Source of the DNA: Micromonospora sp. WMMD980 | GTDB taxonomy: Bacteria > Actinomycetota > Actinomycetes > Mycobacteriales > Micromonosporaceae | Reading direction: 5' to 3' | Assembly (NCBI RefSeq): GCF_029626035.1 | Contig: NZ_JARUBE010000003.1 | Location: 2,914,001 to 2,978,000 of the forward strand | DNA length: 64,000 bases | The notes under the pieces: model-generated | Told to the model about the DNA's origin: nothing | The model's database searches: none | The model's input: the letters and a program-made list of their open reading frames with translations, nothing else | Translations under genes and position numbers: made by a program | In this document: positions 30,021 through 38,315 of the stretch, one piece after another | Layout of the letters: each line of letters starts with the position of its first letter | Position numbering within the stretch: the stretch's first letter is position 1

Positions 30021-31397
30021 TCAGGTGGACGGGTCCGCCGCACCGGCACCGGCGGATCGCGCCGCCACCGGGACCGCCACCGGGCCGGGGCCGGTGAGGC
30101 TCCCGTCGGGACCGGTCGCGAGGACCGGGTCGGTTTCGGACCGCGCCGCATCGGACCGCGCCGCGGCCCGGTTGGCGCGCCAGGCCGGCAGGTAGAGCGG
30201 CGCGGCCACGGCCAGCATCCCGGCGCCGACCAGCATGGCGATGCCGACGCTGGTGGCGTCCGCCAGTGCGGTCAGCACCACCGCGCCGAGCGCCCCGGCC
30301 GGCTGGCCCATCATCGAGTTCAGTGACAGCACGCTGGTTCGGTACGGCCCGTCGACCTGCCGGTGCAGCAGCCCCATGTGCAGCGGGTTCGACGCGCCGT
30401 GCACGGCGTAGCAGGCCAGGTAGGCGATCAGCACGCCGATCGGGCCGGCGAGCAGGCCCATGCCGACCACTGTCACGCCCTGGAGCACCCGCATCAGCGC
30501 GGCGGCCGGCGCGGCGCCCAGCCGGCGCAGCAGGAACGGCGTCAGCGCGGCGCCGGCCGCGTTGGCCAGCCAGGCGGCGGTGCCGGCGGGGCCGAGCAGG
30601 GTCGCCGCCCGGTCGGCGTCACCGACGACCTCGGAGAGTCGCACCGGCAGCAGCGACTCGAAGGTGACCATGCCGAAGCCCCAGAACAGCTCGACCGAGA
30701 CCAGCGCCAGCAGCACCCGGTTGCGGCGGAGCAGGCCGACGGCCTGGCCGACAATCCGGGGCGCCTCCACCACCGAGGCGCGCAGCGCGGCCGGGCCCGA
30801 GGCGGGCCGCTGCTCGGTCATGAGCAGCAGCAGCGCCACGATCGAGACTCCCTGGAGCACGGCGGCGACGAGCACCGGCAGGGTCAGCGCGCTGACCGGG
30901 CCGACCGGGCCGAGCGCGACCAGGCCGCCGCCGAGCAGCGCGCCGGTGCCGATGGCGACCCCGACGACGGTGCCGGCCCAGCCCAGGCCCCGCTCGTACT
31001 CGGCGTCCGGGTCGGCCGCCAGGGTGGCGTCGACGTACCAGGACTCCAGCGGGCCGCTGTCGAGCGCCCGGTAGACGCCCTGCAACGCCCAGACCAGGAA
31101 GAACATCCAGAACGAGTCGGCCACCGCCATCAGCGCCAGGGAGACGAGCGCGACCGCCCAGGCCACCAGCAGCACCGGCTTGCGGCCGAGCGCGTCGGCG
31201 AGCCCGCCGGTGGGCAGCTCCAGCGCCAGCACCACCAGGCCCTGCGCGGTGGCGACCAGGCCGATCTGCGACAGCGACAGCCCGCGCTCCTGCAGCAGCA
31301 GGATCATCACGGTCATCAGCAGGCCGCCGGGCAGCCAGCGCAGGCCGTAGAGCGTGAGGTAACGGAACCGGACCTGGCGTACGGACAGGGCGCTCAC
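30021..31397 (-). CDS. MFS transporter
   Basis: The 458-residue protein has twelve predicted membrane segments and the MFS loop GGLADALGRKPVLL between helices 2 and 3. The C terminus is a cytoplasmic Ala/Pro-rich tail. GTG at 31397 overlaps the stop of the upstream ArsR-like regulator by four bases (GTGA), so the pair forms one operon, and the regulator probably controls export of a compound. The substrate cannot be told from sequence. The 283-base gap downstream, to the broken GNAT gene, shows no gene. Confidence 0.85.
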   Translation of the reverse strand: MSALSVRQVRFRYLTLYGLRWLPGGLLMTVMILLLQERGLSLSQIGLVATAQGLVVLALELPTGGLADALGRKPVLLVAWAVALVSLALMAVADSFWMFFLVWALQGVYRALDSGPLESWYVDATLAADPDAEYERGLGWAGTVVGVAIGTGALLGGGLVALGPVGPVSALTLPVLVAAVLQGVSIVALLLLMTEQRPASGPAALRASVVEAPRIVGQAVGLLRRNRVLLALVSVELFWGFGMVTFESLLPVRLSEVVGDADRAATLLGPAGTAAWLANAAGAALTPFLLRRLGAAPAAALMRVLQGVTVVGMGLLAGPIGVLIAYLACYAVHGASNPLHMGLLHRQVDGPYRTSVLSLNSMMGQPAGALGAVVLTALADATSVGIAMLVGAGMLAVAAPLYLPAWRANRAAARSDAARSETDPVLATGPDGSLTGPGPVAVPVAARSAGAGAADPST

Positions 31398-32005
31398 GGC
31401 TTCTCCTCGGCGGGTGGCAGGACCGGGCTCAGCGGGAAGGCGGCGAGGTAGAGCTGCACCAGCTCGCCGTCGGGGTCGTCGGGGTCGGTCTCGTCGCGGT
31501 GGCGTTCGAAGAGCGCGAACACCTCCGCCTTGATCGCCTCCAGGCGGGTGGCCGGGATGCGCATGAAGAAGTCGCCCATGCCGAACGCGTCGCGCCAGGC
31601 CGGAGACCACTCGTGCCGCCGGGCCGCCCACCGTTCGGCGTGGTGGCTGAAGAAGCGGATGTAGTCCGCCTCGATCCACTCGATGGCGGCACGGGCGTCC
31701 GGGTCGTCGTCGTAGTCGCTGGCCTCCCACTGGGTGACCTCGTGCGCGGCGCGCCAGTAGCGCTGCCGGCCGGTGCCCAGGTCGGGGTCCTCGACCACCA
31801 TGCCGACCTCGGCGAGCTGGCGCAGGTGGTAGCTGGTCGCGCCGGTGTTGGTGTCGAGCAGCTCGGCCAGCCGGGTGGCGGTGGACGGCCCGTTCACCCG
31901 CAGCGCGCCGACCAGGCGCATCCGCAGCGGATGCGCCAGCACCCGCACCTGCTGGTGGTCGAGGCGGACGCGGCGCGGCTCGGGACGGGTCGGTTCACTC
32001 TCCAT
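31394..32005 (-). CDS. ArsR-like winged-helix transcriptional regulator
   Basis: The 203-residue protein has an N-terminal winged helix-turn-helix (about residues 15-95, with LAHPLRMRLVGALRVNGPST and GATSYHLRQLAEVGMV), and a C-terminal acidic helical region. The pattern resembles ArsR/SmtB-type or PadR-like regulators of MFS pumps in actinomycetes. It shares an operon with the downstream MFS gene. ATG at 32005 lies a few bases after an array of TGTGCACA-type sites that cover the likely promoter, which points to autoregulation. The gene may be leaderless: TATTGT lies about 7 bases before the ATG. Confidence 0.85.
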   Translation of the reverse strand: MESEPTRPEPRRVRLDHQQVRVLAHPLRMRLVGALRVNGPSTATRLAELLDTNTGATSYHLRQLAEVGMVVEDPDLGTGRQRYWRAAHEVTQWEASDYDDDPDARAAIEWIEADYIRFFSHHAERWAARRHEWSPAWRDAFGMGDFFMRIPATRLEAIKAEVFALFERHRDETDPDDPDGELVQLYLAAFPLSPVLPPAEEKP

Positions 32006-32007
32006 GC

Positions 32008-32067
32008 AATGCACAATATCTGTGCACAGTTGCTGTGCACAAGACCCGTGCAAAGAAACTGTGCAAC
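32008..32067. promoter_or_regulatory. Array of 13-bp repeats (TGTGCACA type), likely operator of the ArsR-like gene
   Basis: Units beginning at 32008 (AATGCACA), 32021 (TGTGCACA), 32034 (TGTGCACA), 32047 (CGTGCAAA) and 32060 (TGTGCAAC) repeat at exactly 13 bases. The two central units are perfect 8-bp palindromes. On the minus strand TTGTGC, 18 bases, TATTGT could be the -35 and -10 of the regulator, so the array overlaps the promoter. It lies in the short gap between the RmlD-like gene stop and the regulator start. Confidence 0.7.
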
Positions 32068-32076
32068 CGGTGAGGC

Positions 32077-32886
32077 TCAGCCGAACAGTTCGGCGACGCC
32101 GCGCAGGCGGGTCCGGAGCAGGCTTGCCGCGCGGGCGGAGTCGAGGCGTACCTCGACGGGACGGTGCAGGCCCGCGGCGACCGTGGTGGTGGTGTGCAGC
32201 CCGGCCGGGTCGACGCCGAGCCGGCGGGCCAGCAGCCGCCCGACGTCGGCGCGGCTGGCCTCGTCCGGACCGGCCACGTTGAGCGGGCCGGCCAGGTCGG
32301 TCGGCAGCAGCTCCAGCACCGCCGCGGCCAGGTCGGTGACGTCGACCGGGCAGCGGATCTCGTCACTGAACAAGGTGGCCCGGCCGACGAGCGCGTCCCG
32401 GCAGCGCTGGATCTGCCTGCTGCCCTCCCCCAGGATCAGCGAGGTCCGCACCAGCAGGGCTGCCGGATCGACCGCCCGCACCGCCGTCTCGGCCGCCGCC
32501 TTCGCCGCCCCGTACGGATACACCGGCGTGGGCGCCTCGGCGTCGGCGTACGGCTCGGGACGCCCGGCGTGCACCGCGTCGCTGGACAGGTGCACCAGCC
32601 GCGCGCCCACCCCGGCGGCGGCGGACGCCACGTGGCCCGCCCCGTCGGCGGTGACCGCCCAGTCGTCGAAGCGGTACGGGGTGCTGACCACGGCGTCGGG
32701 GCGTACCCCGGTCAGCAGCGCGCGCACGGCGGCGCGGTCGGTCACGTCGAGCCGGCGCGACGCGACGCCCGGCACCGCGACGGCGACCGAGTGGTAGGTG
32801 CCGACCACCCGGTGCCCGGCGGCGACCGCCTGCCGGCACACCTCCGCGCCGAGAAAACCGCTGGCACCCACCACGAGCAGGTTCAT
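32077..32886 (-). CDS. NAD(P)-dependent sugar reductase, RmlD-like extended SDR
   Basis: The 269-residue protein has the N-terminal nucleotide loop VVGASGFLG, VHLSSDAVH, and the catalytic YPYGAAKAAAE with tyrosine and lysine four apart, as in extended short-chain dehydrogenases of the dTDP-4-dehydrorhamnose reductase family. ATG at 32886 follows a GGGGGG stretch; the frame extending to 32925 is rejected. No other deoxysugar gene is nearby, so a specific RmlD role is uncertain. It lies between aspS and the ArsR-like regulator. Confidence 0.82.
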   Translation of the reverse strand: MNLLVVGASGFLGAEVCRQAVAAGHRVVGTYHSVAVAVPGVASRRLDVTDRAAVRALLTGVRPDAVVSTPYRFDDWAVTADGAGHVASAAAGVGARLVHLSSDAVHAGRPEPYADAEAPTPVYPYGAAKAAAETAVRAVDPAALLVRTSLILGEGSRQIQRCRDALVGRATLFSDEIRCPVDVTDLAAAVLELLPTDLAGPLNVAGPDEASRADVGRLLARRLGVDPAGLHTTTTVAAGLHRPVEVRLDSARAASLLRTRLRGVAELFG

Positions 32887-32908
32887 TCCGTCCCCCCTGA
32901 TGATCGAA

Positions 32909-32938
32909 AAGGCCCGCGTCATCATGACGCGGGCCCTT
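32909..32938. terminator. Hairpin terminator after aspS
   Basis: GGCCCGCGTCA (32911-32921) and TGACGCGGGCC (32925-32935) form an 11-bp stem with loop TCA, flanked by AA and CTT. It sits 15 bases after the aspS stop and 20 bases upstream of the RmlD-like start, which makes it a likely factor-independent terminator for aspS. Confidence 0.78.
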
Positions 32939-32952
32939 CGGCGACGCGAGGA

Positions 32953-34758
32953 TCAGGTCGGGTCGGCCACCGGCGCGGCCGGACCGGCGGTGCCGGCGTG
33001 CGGCGCGGCCGGCGCCTTCGGCTTGGCGTCGATGCCCGCCTCCGCGCGCTGCTGCCCGGTGATCGGCGTCGGCGCGCCGGTCAGCGGGTCGAAGCCGCCG
33101 CGCGTCTTCGGGAACGCGATCACCTCGCGGATCGAGTCCGCGCCGGCCAGCAGCATGCACACCCGGTCCCAGCCGAACGCGATGCCGCCGTGCGGCGGGG
33201 CGCCGTACTTGAACGCCTCCAGCAGGAAGCCGAACTTGTCCTGCGCCTCGTCCGGGGTGATGCCGAGCAGGTCGAACACCCGCTGCTGCACGTCGCCCCG
33301 GTGGATACGGATCGAGCCGCCGCCGATCTCGTTGCCGTTGCAGACAATGTCGTACGCGTAGGCCAGCGCCCGGTCCGGCGCCTCCTCGAACCGGTCCACC
33401 CACTCCGCGTTCGGCGAGGTGAACGGGTGGTGCACGGCGGTCCAGCCGCCCTCGTCGGTCCGCTCGAACATCGGCGCGTCGACCACCCAGCAGAACGCCC
33501 AGGCGCTCTCGTCGACCAGCCCGGCCCGCTTGGCGATCTCGATCCGGGCCGCGCCGAGCAACTCCTGCGCCTCCCGGGTGTTCGTGCTCGCGGCGAAGAA
33601 GACCGCGTCGCCGGGCTTCGCGCCGACCGCGTCGGCCAGCCCGCCCAGGTGCTCCTCGGACAGGTTCTTCGCCACCGGCCCGCGCGCCTCGCCGGTCTCC
33701 GCGTCGAGCACCACGTACGCCAGGCCGCGCGCGCCGCGCGCCTTGGCCCAGTCCTGCCAGCCGTCCAACTCCTTGCGGGTCTGGCTCGCGCCGCCCGGAA
33801 TGACCACCGCGCCGACGTAGCCGCCCGCGTCGATCGCGCCGGCGAACACCCGGAACGCGGTCCCGCGCAGGTAGTCGGTCAGCTCGGTCAGCTCCACGCC
33901 GTAGCGCAGGTCCGGCTTGTCGGAGCCGTAGCGGGCCATCGCGTCGTGCCAGGTGATCCGCGGGATCGGCCGGCTGATCTCGTGCCCGGCCAGGTCCTTC
34001 CAGAGCGACGCGACGATCGCCTCGCCGAGGTCGATCACGTCGTCCTCGGTGACGAACGACATCTCGATGTCGAGCTGGGTGAACTCCGGCTGCCGGTCGG
34101 CGCGGAAGTCCTCGTCCCGGTAGCAGCGGGCGATCTGGTAGTAGCGCTCCATCCCGCCGACCATGAGAAGCTGCTTGAACAGCTGCGGCGACTGCGGCAG
34201 CGCGTACCAACTGCCGGGCTGCAAACGCACCGGGACCAGGAAGTCGCGCGCGCCCTCCGGGGTGGAGCGGGTCAGCGTCGGCGTCTCGATCTCCAGGAAG
34301 TCCCGCTCGTGCAGCACGGCGCGGGCGAGCTGGTTGGCCTTCGAGCGCAGCCGCATCGCCTTCGCCGGGCCGCCCCGGCGCAGGTCCAGGTAGCGGTACT
34401 TGAGCCGGATGTCGTCGCCGGCCTCGACCTGGTCGTCCACCGGCAGCGGCAGCGGCGCGGCCTCGGAGAGCACCTCCAGCGCGGCGGCGGTCACCTCGAC
34501 CTCGCCGGTCGGCAGCTCGGGGTTCTCGTTGCCGCCGGGGCGGCGGGTCACCTCGCCGGTGACCTTGACGCAGAACTCGTTGCGCAGCGCGTGCGCGTCC
34601 TCCTCGCGGAAGACCACCTGCACGACGCCGGAGGCGTCGCGCAGGTCGACGAAGATGACACCGCCGTGGTCGCGCCGGCGGGCCACCCACCCGGCGAGCG
34701 TCACCGTCGAGCCGGCGTCCGCGGCGCGCAGGCTTCCGGCATTGTGGGTACGGATCAC
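32953..34758 (-). CDS. aspS: Aspartyl-tRNA synthetase
   Basis: AspRS attaches aspartate to tRNA. The 601-residue bacterial-type enzyme has the N-terminal OB fold ([21 protein letters not shown]), class II motifs including [20 protein letters not shown] and [20 protein letters not shown], a central GAD insertion ([11 protein letters not shown]), and the C-terminal [16 protein letters not shown]. The C-terminal 40 residues are Ala/Pro-rich. GTG at 34758 follows GAGGAG. Whether it also charges tRNA-Asn cannot be decided here. A hairpin terminator follows. Confidence 0.96.
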   Translation of the reverse strand: MIRTHNAGSLRAADAGSTVTLAGWVARRRDHGGVIFVDLRDASGVVQVVFREEDAHALRNEFCVKVTGEVTRRPGGNENPELPTGEVEVTAAALEVLSEAAPLPLPVDDQVEAGDDIRLKYRYLDLRRGGPAKAMRLRSKANQLARAVLHERDFLEIETPTLTRSTPEGARDFLVPVRLQPGSWYALPQSPQLFKQLLMVGGMERYYQIARCYRDEDFRADRQPEFTQLDIEMSFVTEDDVIDLGEAIVASLWKDLAGHEISRPIPRITWHDAMARYGSDKPDLRYGVELTELTDYLRGTAFRVFAGAIDAGGYVGAVVIPGGASQTRKELDGWQDWAKARGARGLAYVVLDAETGEARGPVAKNLSEEHLGGLADAVGAKPGDAVFFAASTNTREAQELLGAARIEIAKRAGLVDESAWAFCWVVDAPMFERTDEGGWTAVHHPFTSPNAEWVDRFEEAPDRALAYAYDIVCNGNEIGGGSIRIHRGDVQQRVFDLLGITPDEAQDKFGFLLEAFKYGAPPHGGIAFGWDRVCMLLAGADSIREVIAFPKTRGGFDPLTGAPTPITGQQRAEAGIDAKPKAPAAPHAGTAGPAAPVADPT

Positions 34759-34870
34759 GGCTGGCGACTCCTCATCTGGTCCACGACTGCTCCGGAGCAT
34801 TCTGTCAGGGCGGGCCGGTCGGCTCCCCGGCACCCGTCGAGGCGTACCCGTCGGGCGGCCCGTACACGCG

Positions 34871-34902
34871 GAACGGGCCGCCGGTCGCCCGGCGGCCCGT
34901 TC
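34871..34902. terminator. Hairpin terminator after the S1 protease gene
   Basis: GAACGGGCCGCCGG (34871-34884) and its exact complement (34889-34902) form a 14-bp stem with a four-base loop (TCGC). It begins 13 bases after the protease stop and lies upstream of aspS in the same direction. Confidence 0.8.
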
Positions 34903-34914
34903 GTGGGGTGCAGA

Positions 34915-35961
34915 TCAGTAGACGCTCACGCCGTAGACGCTGAGCGGCTCGGTGACGGGCTGGAAGTAGGTGGTGCCCCCGGAGGAGCAGTTGCCGCTGC
35001 CGCCGGAGGTGAGGCCGAGCGCGGTGCTGCCGGCGAAGAGCGAGCCGCCGCTGTCGCCACCCTCGGCGCAGACGTTGGTGCGGATCAGGCCGGAGACGCT
35101 GCCCTCGGCGTAGTTGACCGTCGCGTTGGTGGCCGAGACGGTGCCGCTGCGCAGGCCGGTGGTGCTGCCGGAACGCCGGACCGACTGGCCGACGTAGGCG
35201 TTGCCGGCGGTGGTGATGTCCTGGTAGCTGCCGTTGTAGAGGTAGACGTTGCCGGGGTGGGACACGCTGCTGGTGTAGCGCACGATGCCGTAGTCGTTGC
35301 CCGGGAAGCTGGTGCCGGCCCGGCTGCCCAGCACGGAGGTCTGGCCGGAGTTCGAGTACCAGGTCGAGCCGAGGTTGGTGCAGTGCCCGGCGGTGAGGAA
35401 GTAGTAGGTCGAGCCGCTGCGCACGTTGAAGCCGAGCGAGCAGCGGTAGCCACCGGTGTAGATGGCCTGGCCACCGGAGATCCGGGTGGTCAGCGTGCCG
35501 GCCTCGGCCTCGATGCGGACCGCGCCACCGGTGCGGGCGGCCGCGGCCTTGACGCGCTCCAGCTTGGCGCCGGTGACGGTGCTGTCGACGGAGACGACGA
35601 CCTGGTTGGTCGTCGCGTCGGTCCACCAGGCGGTGCCCGGAATCTTGGCGGAGCGCTCCAGCTCGCTGGTGGCGGCCCTGAGCTGGTTGGCGCCGCGGGT
35701 GACGAGCTTCGGAACGGCGCCGGCGGCGTGCACCTGGCGGGCGGCCGCGGCGTCGGTCACCGTGACGACCATCTTGCCGCTGGCGTCGGCGTACGTGCCG
35801 GCCGCGCGGTCGCCGAGCTTGGCGACGAGGCCGGCGGCGGCGTCGGGTGAGGCGGGCGACGGGGCCGCCTGGGCGGGTGCGCCGAGCAGGGAACCGGAGA
35901 CCAGGGTGCCGGCGACGGCGATGGCGGCGGCGCGACGGAGCGTGGACCTCGTGGGTCGCAT
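34915..35961 (-). CDS. Secreted S1-family serine protease (streptogrisin/alpha-lytic type) with pro-region
   Basis: The 348-residue preproprotein has a signal peptide (residues 1 to about 33, ending APAQA), a pro-region to about residue 160, and a chymotrypsin-like catalytic domain from [14 protein letters not shown]. The triad is H193 in TAGHC, D223 in GNDYGIVRY and S304 in GGDSGGSLF. Cysteines at 174/194 and 298/325 would form two disulfides. The start follows GGAGG. The upstream region near 36050-36090 is the most AT-rich stretch nearby and probably holds the promoter. A terminator follows. The enzyme is likely exported and activated by self-cleavage. Confidence 0.93.
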   Translation of the reverse strand: MRPTRSTLRRAAAIAVAGTLVSGSLLGAPAQAAPSPASPDAAAGLVAKLGDRAAGTYADASGKMVVTVTDAAAARQVHAAGAVPKLVTRGANQLRAATSELERSAKIPGTAWWTDATTNQVVVSVDSTVTGAKLERVKAAAARTGGAVRIEAEAGTLTTRISGGQAIYTGGYRCSLGFNVRSGSTYYFLTAGHCTNLGSTWYSNSGQTSVLGSRAGTSFPGNDYGIVRYTSSVSHPGNVYLYNGSYQDITTAGNAYVGQSVRRSGSTTGLRSGTVSATNATVNYAEGSVSGLIRTNVCAEGGDSGGSLFAGSTALGLTSGGSGNCSSGGTTYFQPVTEPLSVYGVSVY

Positions 35962-36174
35962 GTAACAACCTCCGAATGGGGGTGAACGGGCGCTGTCATG
36001 GGGGAACGCCCGAGGACAACCCGGTCGACCTGGGGAAACCGTCCGGGCTGACCAAAGTATTCACATATTTAAGATCGTAAGCAAGACATGTGTTTGCCCG
36101 GATTCACACCGCCACCGGATGTAACACCCGAGCAACAAGATCGTCACCGGGTGTCAGAGCCGTCGCGGCCCCGT

Positions 36175-36648
36175 TCAGGCGCGGCGGCGGGCCCCCGGGC
36201 CGGGGCGCGGCACCACGTGGCGCGGTTGTGTCACCTCGTGCCCCTCGGCGCAGCGCAGCACCACCCGTACCTCGCCACCGCAGTCGCGGTGCGCCACGGT
36301 CAACGGGGCGCCCTCCGGGTCGGCGAGATGGCGGTCGCCCCAGCCGAGCAGCGCGACGAGCACCGGCCACAGGTCCAGGCCCATCTCGGTCAGCCGGTAT
36401 TCGTGCCGCTCCCGGCTGCCCGGCTCCCGGTACGGCTCCCGTCGCAACACCCCGCGCTCCACCAGCATCGACAGCCGGTTGGTCAGCACCTGGCGCGGGA
36501 CGCCGGTGCGTACCCGCATGTCGTCGAAGCGGCGCACGCCGCTGAACACCTCGCGGAGCACGACCACGGTCCACCGCTCGCCGAGGATCTCCATGGCGCG
36601 CGCGATGGTGCAGTTCTCCACCGACCAGTCCAGTGCCGCGGGTCTCAT
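36175..36648 (-). CDS. HxlR-family transcriptional regulator
   Basis: The 157-residue protein has the HxlR winged-helix pattern: NCTIARAMEILGERWTVVVL with the N-terminal cysteine C13, VFSGVRRFDDMRVRTGVPRQ, LTNRLSMLVERGVL and YRLTEMGLDLWPVL. A shorter histidine/cysteine segment (HRDCGGEVRVVLRCAEGHE) near the C terminus could bind a metal. Some HxlR proteins sense aldehydes or redox through the conserved cysteine. It is divergent from the thioesterase gene across a 56-base region with two inverted repeats. Confidence 0.88.
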   Translation of the reverse strand: MRPAALDWSVENCTIARAMEILGERWTVVVLREVFSGVRRFDDMRVRTGVPRQVLTNRLSMLVERGVLRREPYREPGSRERHEYRLTEMGLDLWPVLVALLGWGDRHLADPEGAPLTVAHRDCGGEVRVVLRCAEGHEVTQPRHVVPRPGPGARRRA

Positions 36649-36662
36649 GCCGACCAGGCTAG

Positions 36663-36703
36663 GTCTGATTGACAGACTCAGCAACGCGCTGCGAGGCTGA
36701 GTC
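36663..36703. promoter_or_regulatory. Overlapping inverted repeats in the HxlR/thioesterase divergent region
   Basis: GTCTG-ATTGA-CAGAC (36663-36677) and GACTCAGC (36675-36682) with GCTGAGTC (36696-36703) form two perfect inverted repeats. TTGACA at 36669-36674 is inside the first and could be a -35 element for the thioesterase gene. The region separates the starts of the divergent genes, so it is a probable operator for the HxlR regulator. Confidence 0.55.
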
Positions 36704-36704
36704 C

Positions 36705-37214
36705 ATGACAGAGACGCAGGAGCGCAGCCGCACGTTCACCTGGTCCGACCCGGTCGCCGGCGCCGCCCACGTGGGCCGGCGGGGCGGCCTGGAGCTGATG
36801 CGCGCGATGATCGCGGGCGAGCTGGCCGCCCCGCCGATCACCAGCCTCATCGACATCGCCCGGATGGAGGCCGACGAGGGCCGCGTCGTCGTCGAACTGC
36901 TGCCGCAGGAGTTCCACTACAACCCGCTCGGCACGGTGCACGGCGGCGTGCTCTCCACACTGCTGGACACCGCCGCCGGCTGCGCGGTGCACACCACGCT
37001 GCCCGCCGGCGTCGGCTACACCTCGCTCGACCTCAACGTGAAGTTCCTGCGCCCGGTCACCGTCGCCAGTGGCACCCTGCGCTGCGAGGGCACCGTGCTG
37101 CAACGCGGCCGCCGCACCGCCCTCGCCGAGGCCCGCCTGACCGACCCCATGAACCGCCTGGTCGCCCACGCCACCTCCTCGTGCCTCCTGTTCCCCCTCA
37201 CTCCCCCCGCCTGA
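36705..37214 (+). CDS. Hotdog-fold thioesterase, PaaI-like
   Basis: The 169-residue protein has the PaaI/YdiI hotdog pattern: HYNPLGTVHGGVLSTLLDTAAGCAVHT and GVGYTSLDLNVKFLRPV, followed by GTLRCEGTVLQRGRRT. Such enzymes hydrolyse acyl-CoA thioesters. It is divergent from the HxlR regulator, so aldehyde- or acyl-linked control is possible. ATG at 36705 is chosen over an earlier start at 36669. It converges on the desaturase gene, with a hairpin repeat between the two. Confidence 0.88.
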   Translation: MTETQERSRTFTWSDPVAGAAHVGRRGGLELMRAMIAGELAAPPITSLIDIARMEADEGRVVVELLPQEFHYNPLGTVHGGVLSTLLDTAAGCAVHTTLPAGVGYTSLDLNVKFLRPVTVASGTLRCEGTVLQRGRRTALAEARLTDPMNRLVAHATSSCLLFPLTPPA

Positions 37215-37242
37215 CCCACGCCCAAGCCCACGTCCACGCGCA

Positions 37243-37311
37243 CGATCTTGCACTTTCGGCCCACCGAATGTCTGGATCACGTCTTTTGCCGGGGCAGTAA
37301 GTGCAAGATCG
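37243..37311. repeat. 70-bp dispersed hairpin repeat, copy B
   Basis: Arms 37243-37255 (CGATCTTGCACTT) and 37299-37311 form a perfect 13-bp inverted repeat. Compared with copy A at 2468-2540, the arm has C where A has G, and the opposite arm has G where A has C, so pairing is kept. TTTCGGCCC and TGCCGGGGCAG are conserved. The element lies between the converging thioesterase and desaturase genes, where it could also act as a two-way terminator. Confidence 0.85.
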
Positions 37312-37328
37312 CCGGGGCGGGACGGGGG

Positions 37329-38264
37329 TCAGGGGGTGGGGGTCAGGCGGGCGGCGCGGGCGGCGCGGCGGTCCTCGAAGCGGGACGCCTGGGTCTCCAG
37401 GGTGTCCAGGTGGGCGGCGATCTGGTCGCGGGCGGTCTCGCCGTCGGCGGTCAGGCCGGTCACCTCGAACAGGTTCCACTGGCGCAGCACCGGCATCACC
37501 ACCTCGTCGCGGTGCTGGCGCAGGTCGTAGATGCCGGCCAGGGCGATCGCCACCGACTTGCGGGCGAAGCCGTCGATGCCGACCCCGGGCATCTGGAAGT
37601 CGGCCAGCACGTCGGCGACCGCCCGCATGGCCTGGCTCGGCGCCAGCTCGAACGCCGCGGCGAGCAGGTTGCGGTAGAAGACCATGTGCAGGTTCTCGTC
37701 CGCCGCCACCCGGGCCAGCAACGCCTCGCAGGCCGGGTCGCCGGTGGCCCGGCCGGTGTTGCGGTGCGAGATGCGGGTGGCCAACTCCTGGAACGACACG
37801 TACGCCAGCGAGTGCAGCACCTCGTCGTCGTGGACGTTGCGGTAGCCGGCGGCCATGTGCACCATCCGGGCCCGCTCCAGCGCCACCGGGTCGACCGCCC
37901 GGGTGACCGTGAGATAGTCCCGGATCGCGGTGCCGTGTCGGCCCTCCTCGGCGGTCCAGCGGTGCACCCAGGTGCCCCACGCGCCGTCGCGCCCGAACAG
38001 GGTGGCGATCTCGTGGTGGTAGGAGGGCAGGTTGTCCTCGGTGAGCAGGTTGACGATCAGCGCCGTGCGCGCCACGTCGGGGATGGTGGAGTCGGTCTCC
38101 GACCACGCCTCGCCGCCGAGCGGCCCGTCGAACGTGCGCCCGGCGCTCCACGGCACGTACTCGTGCGGGAACCACTCCTTCGCCAGCGACAGGTGCCGGT
38201 CGAGGTTCTTCTCGACCACGGGCTCGAGTTCGACGAGCAGGGCGGTCTGGCTGAGCACGGTCAC
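37329..38264 (-). CDS. Acyl-ACP desaturase (soluble di-iron)
   Basis: The 311-residue protein is a soluble diiron desaturase of the plant stearoyl-ACP/mycobacterial DesA type, introducing double bonds into acyl chains. Iron ligands are visible as E76 in NLLTEDNLPSYHHE, E107 and H110 in AEEGRH, E160 in SFQELAT and E190/H193 in ADENLH. GTG at 38264 follows GGGAG. A perfect 15-bp palindrome overlaps the ribosome binding site and probable -10 element, implying strong repression. The regulator is not obvious among the neighbours. Confidence 0.92.
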   Translation of the reverse strand: MTVLSQTALLVELEPVVEKNLDRHLSLAKEWFPHEYVPWSAGRTFDGPLGGEAWSETDSTIPDVARTALIVNLLTEDNLPSYHHEIATLFGRDGAWGTWVHRWTAEEGRHGTAIRDYLTVTRAVDPVALERARMVHMAAGYRNVHDDEVLHSLAYVSFQELATRISHRNTGRATGDPACEALLARVAADENLHMVFYRNLLAAAFELAPSQAMRAVADVLADFQMPGVGIDGFARKSVAIALAGIYDLRQHRDEVVMPVLRQWNLFEVTGLTADGETARDQIAAHLDTLETQASRFEDRRAARAARLTPTP

Positions 38265-38273
38265 GACGTTCTC

Positions 38274-38304
38274 CCTACGGTGGCGTAACTTACGCCACCG
38301 TAGG
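38274..38304. promoter_or_regulatory. Perfect 31-base palindrome, probable operator of the desaturase gene
   Basis: CCTACGGTGGCGTAA (38274-38288) and its exact complement (38290-38304) flank a single base. The centre on the minus strand contains TAAGTT, a possible -10, and the left end overlaps the GGGAG ribosome binding site of the desaturase gene, whose GTG lies 10 bases away. The symmetry is typical of TetR-family operators of fatty acid genes. The cognate regulator is not encoded in the immediate vicinity. Confidence 0.72.
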
Positions 38305-38315
38305 TCGAATCGTCG

